Assembly: GCA_030704615.1 (NCBI GenBank)
Contig: CM060733.1
Location: 46,870,001 to 46,934,000 of the forward strand
Reading direction: 5' to 3'
DNA: 64,000 bases
Source of the DNA: Takakia lepidozioides
Lineage: Eukaryota; Streptophyta; Takakiopsida; Takakiales; Takakiaceae
Shown: one piece after another, positions 32,940 to 52,480 of the stretch
Layout: every line of letters begins with the position of its first letter
Numbering within the stretch: position 1 is the first letter of the stretch
Program-made: the position numbers and the translations under genes
Notes under the pieces: model-generated
Database searches by the model: none
Seen by the model: only the letters and a program-made list of their open reading frames with translations
What the model was told of the DNA's origin: nothing

Positions 32940-33420
32940 GCCTACATGACCGTATCCTTAAGTGTGGGTATATTCGAGTTTGCGCTTGTTGATAATGATG
33001 GCTATGAGGGATCGGATGTCACAGTAAGATGTATAGCTTTCAAACATTGGTGGATAGGAGCGGTAGGTATCTTGAAGTTGTTATGCAATGCATGCATGTT
33101 GGGATTGTGGATGCTGCTTTTGTACCAATTGTGATGACTATTAAGGGGTCAGTTTTCCATTAATTGCAAGGATAAAGGGGCGTATTTTTTGCGTTTAGTT
33201 AGAATTGTTGTGTTAAGGAATCGATTGTGAGAGTAAGTGAACTCAATAAAGTGGATGGTGAGGTTGCTTGATGGGTCAGCGGGAGGGGCGGCGTTGATAG
33301 GTAGCCTTGTGACTAATAGTATGTTTGGGCGAGCATGGGGGCAGGTGCATGGTGTAGTGGGGCAGCAACACGGTAGTAGCGATGTTGGAACTCTATAATC
33401 AAGGCCGGGTGCCAACATTG
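32940..33420 (-). pseudogene. LINE C-terminal coding relic
   Basis: A minus-strand ORF (33418-33149) contains HFIEFTYSHNRF and KRKKYAPLSLQL, followed after a stop by NMHALHNNFKIPTAPIHQ. This order resembles the region C-terminal to the reverse transcriptase in some LINE polyproteins. It may belong to the same family as 16738-18420. It is interrupted by stops. Confidence 0.45.
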
Positions 33421-34523
33421 ATAAGAAAATACCATCCGAGTGTCCCTGTGTTTTATAAGGAGTCTATGGATTTTCCATACAGCATGGTTGTGTCTAGTAA
33501 TTCATAGCATGTGTATAATAGGATGAGTGCACTTGCTGTTTAGGTGGTTGTGGGGCCAGGTATCTCGGGCTCGTGAAGAGAATATGCACAAGGCAAAGTG
33601 GGGATATATATATATGTGAGGCCAACCGCTAGTGTCCCCTGTATTGTGCATTTCTAAATTTGAGAATTTATCTTATTTGGGCATCTGTAGCAGCTTTGAG
33701 TTCAAGAAGCAGAGAGTTTGTGGTTGAGTACAAGAGATCGTGTCCCTTTTTTGATGTGTGCAAGTGAGGTCATGGCTTATTTGCATGCTTCTGTTGTAAG
33801 GATTATGTCTAAGATCCGTATGCGCCTAGGTTTTGGAAGATCCATGTTAGCCAAAAAGGATGTGTATCAGCGATGCGAATAATATCCATGGGGGGATCAT
33901 CTACCGGAGGGTTGGATAGGTAAGGGATAAATCACAAGTACTTTTATTATTAAATTTTCTGTACCCTTAACTGCCTTTACATAGTTTAAAAAAAATCAAA
34001 ATTGACTTACCTCTACCTAGTAAATTGAATCTATTTATCTACTTATTTACATCCAGATAACTGAACCTTACAGAAGTGAATCTACCTACCACATATATCC
34101 ATGGTACTTGAATCTTGGAGAAATTCACCATAGATTTGTGAAGATTATAATGTTTTAGTGTTAGGGAAGTTTTTTTCCAAGTTTTTGAAAATAATATTTT
34201 TTGGGTTTGACCGGAGAAATGGCCGGACGGCTTGACTTTTGCCGCCTATGGAAGTGACATATCCACATTTCTAAACTTGTTGCAAGGGGTCTCTAGTAAA
34301 TTTGAAGGCCCAATTCCCAAATTTCCCCAACTTCTTCCCCAACTTCATGTGCAAAGGGGCACCAGGGGGGGCTCAAAAGCCATAAATATGCTTGAACTTA
34401 AAAAATGGACCTACACAAAATTAAGGTCCAAGAAAAAGAATATATTTTGGAAATCACAGTGGTGACAATGTCATGTGCACTCCACGTAGCATGCATGCCC
34501 CATTTTGTTAAGTCTGGCCCGAG
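33421..34523. other. Intergenic, no feature seen
   Basis: No coding exon or repeat that I can support, other than probable older transposon debris next to the LINE relic. Confidence 0.35.
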
Positions 34524-34526
34524 TAA

Positions 34527-34941
34527 GAGCATTCCCACCCTACAGTGAACCCAGCACGCCAACGGAACTTTCAGGGTAGGTATGTGGGCGGAAAACGTAC
34601 ACACCCTTGCACTGAACCCTATATCCCATGAAAAGCGGGCACTGAATATCTTTCGGTGCACTGAACCCGAGCGGCGTATTCAGAGCCCTGAATACGCCCC
34701 TGAATCCAAGTCAACGTGACCGCGCTCATGTCTAGACCAGCTCATGTCTAGCCCGTGCGTGGCAGTGACCACGCCCGTTCCTACCAATGGGAGGCAAGGT
34801 GTGCGGGGATAGCGTGGGCAATTCGGGGGCAAGGGTGTGCGCGAGTTGGGGCTGCCTCACCACAATATCCAACAGGCCCTGAATCGATCACGTAATTTTG
34901 GCGTTACAAGGACTCTTTCGGGGTCAAGGGTGGGGATGCTC
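34527..34941. mobile_element. Tourist-like MITE (PIF/Harbinger type)
   Basis: Terminal inverted repeats GAGCATTCCCACCCT (left) and AGGGTGGGGATGCTC (right) match at 14 of 15 positions. The element is flanked on both sides by TAA (34524-34526 and 34942-34944), the three-base TWA target duplication of PIF/Harbinger elements. It is 415 bases long with no transposase ORF. The interior repeats CACTGAAC/CCTGAAT motifs. Confidence 0.85.
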
Positions 34942-35633
34942 TAAGTCCAACAACTTTTGGGCATGAAGCTGCAAATTACCTACATCCACTTCAATGTTGT
35001 GCATGCCCCAATTGGACGAGGCCACGCAATAGGTCAACTCTACATCGGCCCTTCTCCAAGTTGAAAAAAGATGACCCCCGCCACTGAATCTATCAGAATT
35101 CAAGGCAAACAATGCCAGATGGTTAGAACTGAGTTAGAAATTGGAAGGCGGTAGTAGCTATTTCGGGTCTGCCTCTTAAGTATTCTATTTCTGTATATCA
35201 GATGGTTAGGGTTTGGTTTGCAAGTTTCCATCCTTGGCCACCTCCTTCCACAAACCCCATTTCCGATTTCGTTGGTGCCTGCATCTAATCTTCACAAGAA
35301 AAGATCATGGCATGCACCAATGAAGTTTTTCATAAATATATTGACTACGCAAAGGGTTTTGGGGTTTTGATGCTTAGCACTAATACTTGCGATTAAGTTT
35401 CGAATTAGATCCATACAGGTGTATAGTTCATCTATATCTATAAATGATATAATTGAAGATGTCCGTCCTCTGTAAATTGTTTGGCCGGCTCATGCAACAA
35501 GTATGGTAACCAGCTGACCAGGAGCTCTCATTATGCCCACCGGTGTATGTTGCTACTCATTGACTGTATATTCACCTTGCATCCCAAGACAACACTTCCA
35601 TTCGAAGATTGTCAACAACTTGTTTCTAGTCGC
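34942..35633. other. Intergenic, no feature seen
   Basis: No coding, RNA or repeat feature that I can support. Confidence 0.35.
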
Positions 35634-36268
35634 TACCAACTAGTCTCCCATACCAGTGTTGGGCTGTTCTTGTTTATTCCAAAGAACCTCCGGTTTCGTT
35701 TCTGGGCCAATCATTTGGTTGAAAAATAATCCGATTCCGAGTTCAGTCCGGTTCTTGAATTCCGGTAGGATTTTGAGTGATGGGATTTCTCAATGCAAAA
35801 CCCCACCGCTTGCTTAGTTTGTGTCACCAAGTATTTCTCAGTGCGAAATTCACCGCTGCCTAGTTTGTGCCCATATCACCAAGTATTTCTCAATGCGAAC
35901 GCCACTACAGGTTTAGGGTTTTTGGCTACACTACTAAAGGTTTCGCCTCGCTGAATTGGCGCAAATGCACTATACAAATGCACAAGTCCTCTGTACCCGC
36001 TTATGGTTTTATTCCATTTTGAAAACATATAACTCCTATGACCGAGGTTTAAAAAACATAAAACTCCCATGACCGTGGGTTGTGCTCATGCGAGCACGCA
36101 TGCACACGCAGTGCTCACAGGATACCAACCCCCTTACCAACTAGTCTCCCATACCAATGTTGGGCTGTTCTTGTTTATTCCAAAGAACCTCCGGTTTCGT
36201 TTCTGGGCCAATCATTTGGGATGAAAAAAATCCGGTTCCGAGTTCAATCCGGTTTCTGAGTTCCGGTT
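35634..36268 (+). repeat. 130-bp direct duplication with tandem units between
   Basis: 35634-35767 and 36135-36268 are near-identical direct copies offset by 501 bases, sharing GGGCTGTTCTTGTTTATTCC and CCTCCGGTTTCGTTTCTGGG. Between them, about 35785-35905 holds three units of roughly 48 bases built around CACCAAGTATTTCTCAATGC and CTTAGTTTGTG. Confidence 0.85.
36124..36130 (+). promoter_or_regulatory. AC-II-like element upstream of PAL
   Basis: ACCAACC matches the AC-II box bound by MYB factors that regulate phenylpropanoid genes. It lies about 1.1 kb before the PAL start, further than usual, so a chance match is possible. Confidence 0.2.
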
Positions 36269-37256
36269 CTGGTTTAGGTTCCAGTTATATAAATAATTTA
36301 AAAACAGTTTTTATTTTCCTGGTCAGGGATGTAGAATCATCCATCTTGACTGGTTTGGAGATGCATTTTACATGCATCCTCTATTGGGGTAAGTTATTAG
36401 GGCCAACAAACATACTGGAGACTCTTAAGTGTTTTCCTGTAACAAAATTTAGCTTAAATGTAGAGAGGTCAACCGTGTAGCTATATTGAGATGTGAGAAG
36501 GGTGGACTACGTAAGCACTGATCTCACTGCACTCTGCTGAGAGCCTTTGTTGGTCAACAATTTGCTGACTTGACCCGCCGTATATGAAAGAAGGGCACAA
36601 GTCAGAGATCAGCAGTCGTGAGCTTGCCATGTTTCGCTTCCAATCTTCTCAATCCTCTTCAGCTTTGATCGAACACGTCAAGCCTGTTTGGACACCCCAT
36701 CATTCGCTATTTTCAGTGTTTACAACCGTTACATGGAGTCGGCGGCAACCACCGTCACCCTCCGTTCGTCGCTTTTGTCAACTGATCAGCAGCTTCCTGG
36801 CACTCGCAATTGATACTATGGGAGCAGTGTCCATGTGCTGCGCGCAAATTACCACACCAAATGCAAGAGGAACTTATCATACCCGGGTCAATTGATCATC
36901 TGGAGAATTGTTTCCTGGTCAAGTCACATCGTGGTCAGCTCTCAGCTGGATGGCGACCAGTCTAGGCAGCTTGTGTTGGACAACCCACACTTTCTATCTA
37001 GATAAATATCCATCCTCCCGTTGTGATCACCATCTGAGTGTGTCTACAGCTAGTAGCACACGGGATCATCTAGTACTACACACGAATTGAACTCCCTTGT
37101 TGGCTCCCAGACTACCCAAGTTTGTTTGGACACATATCTAGTTAAGTTCATCAGTTGCAGCTACGTAGAATTGAACAGGTTCTGATCTAGACTCTCTCAA
37201 ATCACCGTGGACGCTAGACTAGATATCTAATCGCCTCTCTCCCACAGTACACCAGT
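36269..37256 (+). other. PAL promoter and 5' leader
   Basis: About 1 kb directly upstream of PAL. It contains C/A-rich stretches such as GGACAACCCACAC (near 36980) and GCAACCACCG (near 36746) that resemble degenerate AC elements. No clear TATA box was identified. Confidence 0.35.
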
Positions 37257-40123
37257 ATGGACAGCAGCATGACGCCGATGCAGCTGTGCGCCGAGGGCGA
37301 CGACGAGGCCACTTCTGTATGCACAGAGCTGCGTCTCACGGATCCCTTAAACTGGGGCCGGGCCGCCGAAGCTCTACGGGGCAACCACCTCGACGAGGTC
37401 AAGGCTATGGTGAAAACATTCTACGAGGACAAGGAAGTAGCCATCGAGGGTGTAACTTTAACAGTGGCCCAAGTTGCAGCAGTTGCGCGCAGGCCGGAAG
37501 TGAGAGTGATGCTTGACGCTGCGAATGCTAAAAGTCGAGTGGATGAGAGCTCCAACTGGGTTCTCCGCAAGATCATGAACGGTGGAGACATCTATGGGGT
37601 TACAACAGGTTTTGGAGCCACGTCCCATCGTCGTACCCAGCAGGGGGTGGAACTCCAGAGAGAGCTCATCAGGTAATTGATGTCGTTGAAACTGTAAGGC
37701 TGGTGATCGAAGAACAGTAGGCGTGCATGTTTTCCAGGGATAAATGACTTGAACCTTATTTTCCAATCGCAGCATTCAATCGACAATGTATATAGCTACT
37801 AGTATGATCACCTGGACCCCTCTCATGTAGGATCTACAAATTTCAGGTTTCTTAATGCGGGAGTCTTGGCAAACATGAATACTACACTGCCAGCCAGCAC
37901 TACACGGGCGGCCATGCTTGTGCGCGCCAACACTTTGATGCAGGGGTACTCAGGCATTCGTTGGGAGATTTTGGAGGCCATGGCAAAGCTTCTCAACGCC
38001 CACGTCACACCCGTTCTTCCACTACGAGGGACCATCACGGCTTCCGGGGACCTTGTTCCCTTGTCCTACATTGCTGGTATGCTGTCATGTCTAGATCCCT
38101 TAATTGTCTCTCTCAAGAATATTTCCATCTGTCAATTGAGCTTCCCGACATCTGATAAGATTGAAATCTAATTTAATAGTAATAAAATGTTTTTTACCTG
38201 GACATTTGCAAATGCTCCAACGATGTGTTGTGATTTCGGGGGCAAATGTGAGGCGATTCTATCTGCAGAGCTTCTAGACTACATGATTAGTTTCCACGGT
38301 GCATCATGCATAAATTTATTACCATCTTACTGATCCTCCGTGGACAATCTTTGTTACAATTTACAGGCCTCCTTACTGCCAGGCCCAATTCCAAAGCTGT
38401 CACGGAGGAGGGAGAGGAGCTTTCAGCCATTGAAGCTCTAAATCGTGCCGGGGTGGAGAAACCCTTTGAGCTGCAGCCAAAAGAAGGCCTGGCTCTAGTT
38501 AACGGAACTGCGGTGGGATCAGCCTTGGCTTCCATCTGTTGTTATGATGCCAATGTCATGGCCCTTCTAGCTGAAGTTCTTTCTGCCCTCTTCTGCGAGG
38601 TGATGCAAGGTAAGCCTGAGTTCTCCGACCCGTTGACACACAAGCTGAAGCATCACCCAGGACAAATGGAGGCAGCAGCCATCATGGAGTGGATTCTTGA
38701 TGGGAGCTCTTACATGAAGGCGGCTGCAAAACTGCATGAGACTGACCCTTTGCAGAAACCCAAGCAAGATCGATATGCACTGCGTACCTCCCCACAATGG
38801 CTTGGCCCACAGGTGTCAATCTCAGCCAACCAAGGATTTTATATGTACTACATGTATATGCATCTGATGATCTTGACATGTTTTCTTCTCAAAGACAACT
38901 TCCTGATATTCTGATGCATGCCAGCACTTCGAAATTACAGTATTGATCAATTGATGAATTATTGAAGTCTCAGAACGACAAACTACTGTATGCTTGCTCC
39001 TATCATGTGCTTATGAATTGACGTTAACCAGTTGCACATGATCGCTTGATTTCAGGTGGAAGTCATTCGCAATGCAACTGCTTCAATCCAGAGGGAAATT
39101 AACTCTGTGAATGACAACCCGATCATCGATGCTGCTGGGAACAGAGCACTTCATGGTGGGAACTTCCAAGGAACACCCATAGGAGTTGCTATGGATAACT
39201 TGCGCTTATCCATCGCAGCGATAGGAAAGCTCATGTTTGCACAGTTTTCTGAGCTTGTCAATGACTACTACAACAACGGCCTGCCCTCAAACCTAAGCGG
39301 AGGGCCTAACCCAAGTTTGGACTATGGGATGAAGGGAGGAGAGATAGCCATGGCTTCCTACCTCTCGGAGATGAATTTCCTGGCCAACCCGGTGACCACT
39401 CATGTACAAAGTGCTGAGCAGCACAATCAGGATGTGAATTCACTGGGATTAGTATCTGCTAGAAAGACAGAGGAAGCTCTTCAGATTCTGAAGCTAATGA
39501 GTGCCACTTTTCTAGTGGGTCTGTGCCAAGCCATCGACCTTCGACACATCGAGGAGACAATGCAGACAACAGTTAAGAAAATTGTTTCCCAGGTGGCCAA
39601 GAAGACGCTTTTCACCGGCAGTGATGGTGCACTTTTGCCATCACGCTTCTGCGAGAAGGACCTCCTGCGTGTAGTGGATCGCCAGCTTGTTTTCAGCTAC
39701 ATCGACGATGCATCTAACAACAGCTACCCACTCATGCAGAAGCTAAGGGAAGTCTTGGCGGGTAGTGCTATCCAAAATCCCAAGAATGAGAAGATGGAAT
39801 CCACCTCTGTGTTTGCAAGAATTTCCATTTTTGAAGAGGAGTTGCAGGCACGCCTCAACACAGCGGTTCCCCTCGTCCGCGAAGCCTATGATAATAAAGG
39901 GTACTCTCCAGTACCGAACCGGATTGAAGGCTGCAGAACGTACCCTCTCTACCAGTTCGTAAGGTCCGACCTCCGAACACAGCTGCTGTCAGGCTTGCGG
40001 ACTGTGTCGCCTGGCCAAGAGATTGAGAAGGTGTTTGATGCCATCACAGAGGGCAAGCTCGTTGCTCCTCTACTCAAGTGCGTTGAAGGCTGGACTGGGG
40101 CTCCCGGACCTTTCGCCCAATGA
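37257..40123 (+). CDS. PAL: Phenylalanine ammonia-lyase
   Basis: Converts L-phenylalanine to trans-cinnamate, the entry step of phenylpropanoid metabolism, in the cytosol. Four exons join in phase: 37257-37672, 37847-38076, 38367-38812 and 39056-40123, giving about 719 residues, normal for plant PAL. The MIO cofactor triad Ala-Ser-Gly is seen in [17 protein letters not shown] (about residues 204-206). The catalytic tyrosine loop is [18 protein letters not shown] (Tyr113). Other hallmarks are [40 protein letters not shown] and [12 protein letters not shown]. The selectivity position after ELIR is Phe (RFLNAG), which favours phenylalanine over tyrosine. Intron 1 splits the arginine codon before this Phe, as in angiosperm PALs; introns 2 and 3 are extra. 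Confidence 0.98.
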
Positions 40124-40142
40124 CAATATTGACCCTGCAAAT

Positions 40143-40148
40143 AATAAA
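40143..40148 (+). terminator. Candidate polyadenylation signal of PAL
   Basis: AATAAA about 20 bases after the PAL stop codon. Very close to the stop, so a more distal signal may be the one used. Confidence 0.35.
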
Positions 40149-42230
40149 ATCTACCACGTACATGCACAGAGATTTTTAGAGCTCTCCGGAGGCCCCTTTT
40201 CACCACCTGGGCCGTCTAAAGAAACACCGACACACCCTGAAGGGGATTGAGCCCATGTTTCAAAATTTTCAGCCAGGCTACATATATTCCAAACTCGCTA
40301 GTGTACAGGTGATCTTGATTACCTCATAGATCAGATCCCACCTGGGATCGATCTTCTTACTTGTGCTCCCTCATATTTCATCCTAGTGCTGGCCAAGTCT
40401 CGGCCTGCAAGTAACCTGCTGCAGGTATATATGAAAAACTCTATATATATTCTTGATTGATCAGGAGTACTGCACATGCGGTATGATGAACATGTGTGCA
40501 GCTCTTGCTATATATTCCATTTCCTCCATGGAAAGAGCATGGAAAGGGAATCTGCTGATGATAATATATACTCGATTTGAACAAGGATTATAAAATATTA
40601 TGTACACATGATGGTTTATTGCATCGCATGTACAGCACTAGATCACTTGGCGATTGCTGCTGCAGCAGATTAATATAAGATCTACGTCTCCCATTGTCAA
40701 ATAAACAATTCATGATTTTGCAACTTATAATTTGTGGCGCTGTTGCTCCTCTGTTGCTCTCTCCCAACTTGTACACATTTTGTCTTGGAAGCCAATCCAT
40801 AATTGGAACAGTAGTCTCAGCTTGGGCCCCTAGTAGCTGAGCCACTGGGAAAATTTTCCACTATCCTCTGACTTAGTATGAATGGAGGGCTTCCAGCTAT
40901 AGGCAAAGTGGAGTGAGAGGCTTAGTCTCTCCTCTCCTCTCTTTTTCGCTTTTGTCATTTGGGGGTTCCTGAAACTTCAAGGCAGCCTTCGATGGGAGTG
41001 TGAGTTTGCAAAACAGACTTGCTTCAGGCAAACTTGCATAACGGTTCAAGGGTTCCCGACCTTAATCCTGTACAATGAAGAGCTATTCAGCCCTTCTTAT
41101 CCAGAGATTATACAGCTCCTCCTTCACACACTCTGATCGAGGATTGGGATCAGACGGGTAGTGTGAGGGGAGGAAGAGATTCGTGCTTGCACTCTGGCCG
41201 GATCTTGAAATGGATGACATCCAAATCCCCTAGTTTCATCCATGGATGACCTGACAACTGCGGCAGTAGGTGGTCTCACATGGTGCCCGTTACGGAATAC
41301 CAAAAGAGCTATACTGGAAAAGATTCCCATCCTAAGGAAAGATTCCAAAAGCCACATGCCAAGATTCAGAAACCACAGGCCAAAAATCCAAAACCACAGG
41401 CCAAAATTCCAAAACCATAGAATATTCTAACATAGCACTAGAAAAAGATTCTTTTATCCCCAAGCCAAAATGCTTTATATCATGGGATGCAATGTATGGG
41501 CTTAGCATCTAACACTCAGCCCACATACGTACATACATCTCCAAAAGTATGTATAATTATACAAAATACATGTATCTCCACCACATGTGCCTTGCAGGGT
41601 CATTTAGTTTTCCCTATCGACTTAGGAGTATTGGCTTTATGAACCAACCAAAGACTGCAATTAATGATCTATCTGTACTTCAATTCTTTTTTGTGTGCAA
41701 GGATTAAAATTAGTTCCTTGCCTGCTCTCTCACATCCAAATAACCGCCATAAATAATTTGATAGTCTAATACTTATTGTAAGTTGTCGTGGACTTACTAG
41801 TTAGAAACTTGGACCACAACCTCGAGGTGGGGTGTTCAATTCGTCTTCACCGCACTCCCTGCAATTAGTTTTGAATATGTTCATCAATTTTGAGATCCCT
41901 ATGGCAGCTATATAAATAATTAGATAGTCAAGATGTTGTCAATAAATTGTTGTGGACTTACTTGATATATGAACCGTATATACCGAGAAAATAGCCCTGG
42001 ACCCTAATGAATCTTTTTGGAGCCTATCCTAGGCTAGAAAGATCCCTAGGCACAGGGAAGAATCTTTACCCGGACTAAGGAATATTCTAGGAATCTAGAT
42101 CAAGAACCCGTTAAACCCGCTATCCGCGGGGCAATGTAGCAGGTCAGGGTCCTGGTCTTAATTTTAGATGGGGCATGCGGGGTCCACCTTAGATCTGGTA
42201 GGTTTTGTCATATGTGTGGACGGGACGAGC
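40149..42230. other. Intergenic; contains a 21-bp minisatellite
   Basis: Apart from the minisatellite at 41341-41425, listed separately, I see no gene or recognisable element in this stretch. Confidence 0.4.
41341..41425 (+). repeat. 21-bp minisatellite, four units
   Basis: Four tandem units of 21 to 22 bases of the type AATTCCAAAACCACAGGCCAA, starting at 41341, 41363, 41384 and 41405, with the last one truncated and diverged. Confidence 0.85.
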
Positions 42231-42242
42231 AGCAATAGGCCA

Positions 42243-42397
42243 CTGCAGCAGCCAACCCCCCCACGTTGTAGCCCAGTGGTAATGCCCACACACCACCTCA
42301 AAAGCGGTTGTGGGTTCAATCCCGGAGTGGTGTCACAAAGTTGTGCCCTGTGGGACCATAATTTACACCTCCCAAAGGAGGCGTCATATATTATTAT
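42243..42397 (+). mobile_element. tRNA-derived SINE, copy C
   Basis: Best-preserved pol III promoter of the three copies: A box GTAGCCCAGTGGTAATGCCC and B box GGTTCAATCCC. It shares CATAATTTACACCTCC and GGAGGCGTCATAT with copies A and B and ends in (ATT)n. A 7-base direct repeat TAGGCCA (42236-42242 and 42398-42404) is a possible target-site duplication. Confidence 0.85.
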
Positions 42398-42404
42398 TAG
42401 GCCA

Positions 42405-43439
42405 GATCCCACACATCCATGCTATAGTGATCTACCCTTGAGGCATATTACTATTCTTAACCCTTAAGTTCCCAAGCCCTTTTTTGACTTTTTACCAATT
42501 TTGGGTACCCAGCTGCAGTAAATTGCCCCTAGAAACCTACCAAAAATCATCAGGAGATTCCAGCCTTATAGCAATGGGCCCAGCTCATTTATGCATGACA
42601 TACCAAAAAATGAGCCAAGTCCACCGTGGAAATTGTGAGATTATAGCGTTGGCCCGGACCTCAAATATCAGGTCGCAAAGAAAAAGTGAGAAAGAAATTG
42701 GTTCGACCAAATCAAAACCTAGCTTTATCCAATTTTGCTTGCCCCCAGACCCACCATTTCCAAATCAATAGTGGAGTGGCTATGAAAATGTGCCTCCAAA
42801 TGAAGTACTATTTTTTTTACAAAAATTTTAAAAGCCAATGGTGGATGTGTGTATGTAATGCTCACACACCACATGGTGAAGTGTTTTTTCCAAAATTGTT
42901 AATTTTATGCCAAAAATGGCCTTTGGAGTGCAATCTGTTTTAGGCTTGTTTACCTGCCACGTCAGCGGTCAACAAGCCCTTTTCAGGCCCCAAAACATAA
43001 ATGAGAGATCTAAGATATTTTTTGTAGGTCGTAGCTTTTGTCTTTTTTTTAAATTGTTTTTTGCATCATACTCGAGACAAATCCCTTGTCATTAAAGCTT
43101 CAGGAGTGGGCCCCATCAGATTAGATCTGCAAAAATTAGGTCAAACTGCAAATTCAAAGTGACCCGATTTAGGTGGCTTGGGAACTTAACATGTTTAAAG
43201 AATTGATATTGAAAAATAGAGAATGGAACTCAAACTTCTTTTTAATTCTTATTCGTGGTATACATATTCATATTCATGGTATATTTTGAAGGAATGTCTC
43301 TTAAAATAAAATTCATTAGTTTTTTCCAGCCAAAAATAATTTTATCCCTAATTAATCTTATTTTTCTAATTTATTTAATCAATAAATTAGGACCCACATC
43401 CGAACCAGTGAACCCGCTAATATTTCCCAACAACTACCC
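42405..43439. other. Intergenic, no feature seen
   Basis: Moderately AT-rich, with a possible SINE fragment near 42858-42888 (ATGCTCACACACCAC). No gene. Confidence 0.35.
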
Positions 43440-43760
43440 GGACCCTAACCCGAGTCCGTGTTGACAAACCCGGACCCGGATTTTCCAAATTTCAAAAACT
43501 CGCCCAGAGTTGGCTCCGGAAAAAAACCTGCACCCGGACCCTGCAGGTTCCCTCAAAAAGGCAGAACCCGCACAACACTGGCCTGGACCTCAGGAACGAT
43601 TCCCATGTCCGGACCCAGCAGGCGGGTCCGGGTCCGGTTCCAGGTTCATTTTAGAAATGAACCCGGGTCAGGGTCAGGGTTTTTTTTGATAGCACGGGTC
43701 CGGGTGACCCGGATCCTAACCCGCCGGGTACCCGCCTTCAAAACCCGGACCCACACAACA
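43440..43760. repeat. CCCGGACCC/GGGTCCGGGT-rich block
   Basis: Repeated CCCGGACCC and GGGTCCGGGT motifs in both orientations make the block partly self-complementary. ACAACACTGG occurs at about 43575 and 43755 as a direct repeat near the edges. Resembles a nonautonomous element; class unknown. Confidence 0.55.
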
Positions 43761-44401
43761 CTGGTCCAGGCAGCCTTGCATGCTTGGCCTTTTTGCTATT
43801 CCCTACTTGTAGATATATGTACCATATATAAAATACGTATGTCCTAGGGTTCGACCCTAAGACAAGCACACCAACCATGTCAAAATACCAAAGAGTCGGC
43901 AGATTCGAAACCAGTATGGCTCTGTTGGTATCCCATAGCCCGTCCCGTATACCTTCCGTATGTCTCTGCCAAACGTAAACCACCGTATTGTTAGTGTATT
44001 CTGGTACGTATCCGCAGCCCGCGCTCTCTGGGAACCACAATATTGTCGTTTCGGGAACGTGGGAACGTGGAAACAGGAGAGCGGCCCATTTTGTCTTGCC
44101 ACATTTAAACTTACTAAGTGTTTTACAATAGACGGTGTGGCTGAGTTACAGAATATTAATCCAAAGGCAGAGAAAGAGGCCGCGTGGACGCATCTGAGAA
44201 CTGTGTGAAGACGACAAATAGGTGCCCGTGTTGGCGAGATTCGGTAGCTCTTACCCCTACTACCGCGCCACGATCCGACGGTGGATTTCAAGAAACATCC
44301 AGATCGGACGGTTTTCAGAACTTATCCGCGGTCTTGGGAGGTGGCTGAGGATGAGGCGTACACACTCTCCCATTCTTCTTTTGGTTTCCAGAGAGTGAGA
44401 C
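43761..44401. other. Intergenic and PDS upstream region
   Basis: Expected to contain the phytoene desaturase promoter. No coding exon or clear promoter box was identified. Confidence 0.35.
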
Positions 44402-44419
44402 AGAGAGAGAGAGAGAGAG
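44402..44419 (+). promoter_or_regulatory. (GA)n tract in PDS 5' leader
   Basis: A GA run ending about 38 bases before the PDS ATG, similar in placement to the tract before the DUF616 gene. A candidate site for GAGA-binding BPC factors; use is inferred. Confidence 0.4.
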
Positions 44420-44456
44420 GAGAGGGAGGGAGACATCGTGGTTTTGGTGTGGGGAA

Positions 44457-51837
<7,381 letters not shown>

Positions 51838-52432
51838 GAGTGCCAATCATGCAAAGAGAAGGAGAAAAGTGGTTGCCATAAAGGAGAACTTGTAGGCTCA
51901 CAATTGTGCAATATAGCATGAGCCCCATGTCTGAATTCAGACCTTAAACACATTCCGTGCTACCACAGGCTGGTGGGCAACATTTAGACAGGAAGAGAGA
52001 GGGCATTGTGATCTTGACCTGTTTTCTTTCAAGATGAAAGAAATCGAGTGACCCTCCTTTCCCCAGAGAAAAGAGAGATCCCAATGACCTCAATTGCAGT
52101 TCCTTCTGCTCAAATGAGGTGGGCACTAGGGGGCATGTACTTTTAGGAGCAACATGTTAAAGCCTGTGGTGGCTTGCATCTCCAGTGACAAGGGGTTGCC
52201 GTCATAGTGCGCTTATTCAATAACATGTAAGATATTTGACACAATACAGATCCCATATTTTAGATTCTCTTATTGCAGCTGGGTCAGACAGACCTTACAT
52301 TGGTGATGTTCAGATCACATTGTGAGGACATCACTGCAAGAATCTTATTAATTCATCCTTGTCTGCCCTCAAGCAAGTAAAGCCCTAAGGGGTTATTATG
52401 GATACCATCTAGCAGGTGTGTCCGCACGAAGG

Positions 52433-52480
52433 TTATGTATCTTTGTGGCTTTACAGTTATGTATCTTTGTGGCTTTACAG
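52433..52480 (+). repeat. 24-bp tandem duplication
   Basis: Two perfect adjacent copies of a 24-base unit beginning TTATGTATCTTTGTGG. Confidence 0.95.

Noticed and set aside
41341-41425. CRISPR-like array
   Set aside because: Four contiguous 21-base units with no spacers in a plant genome; it is a minisatellite.
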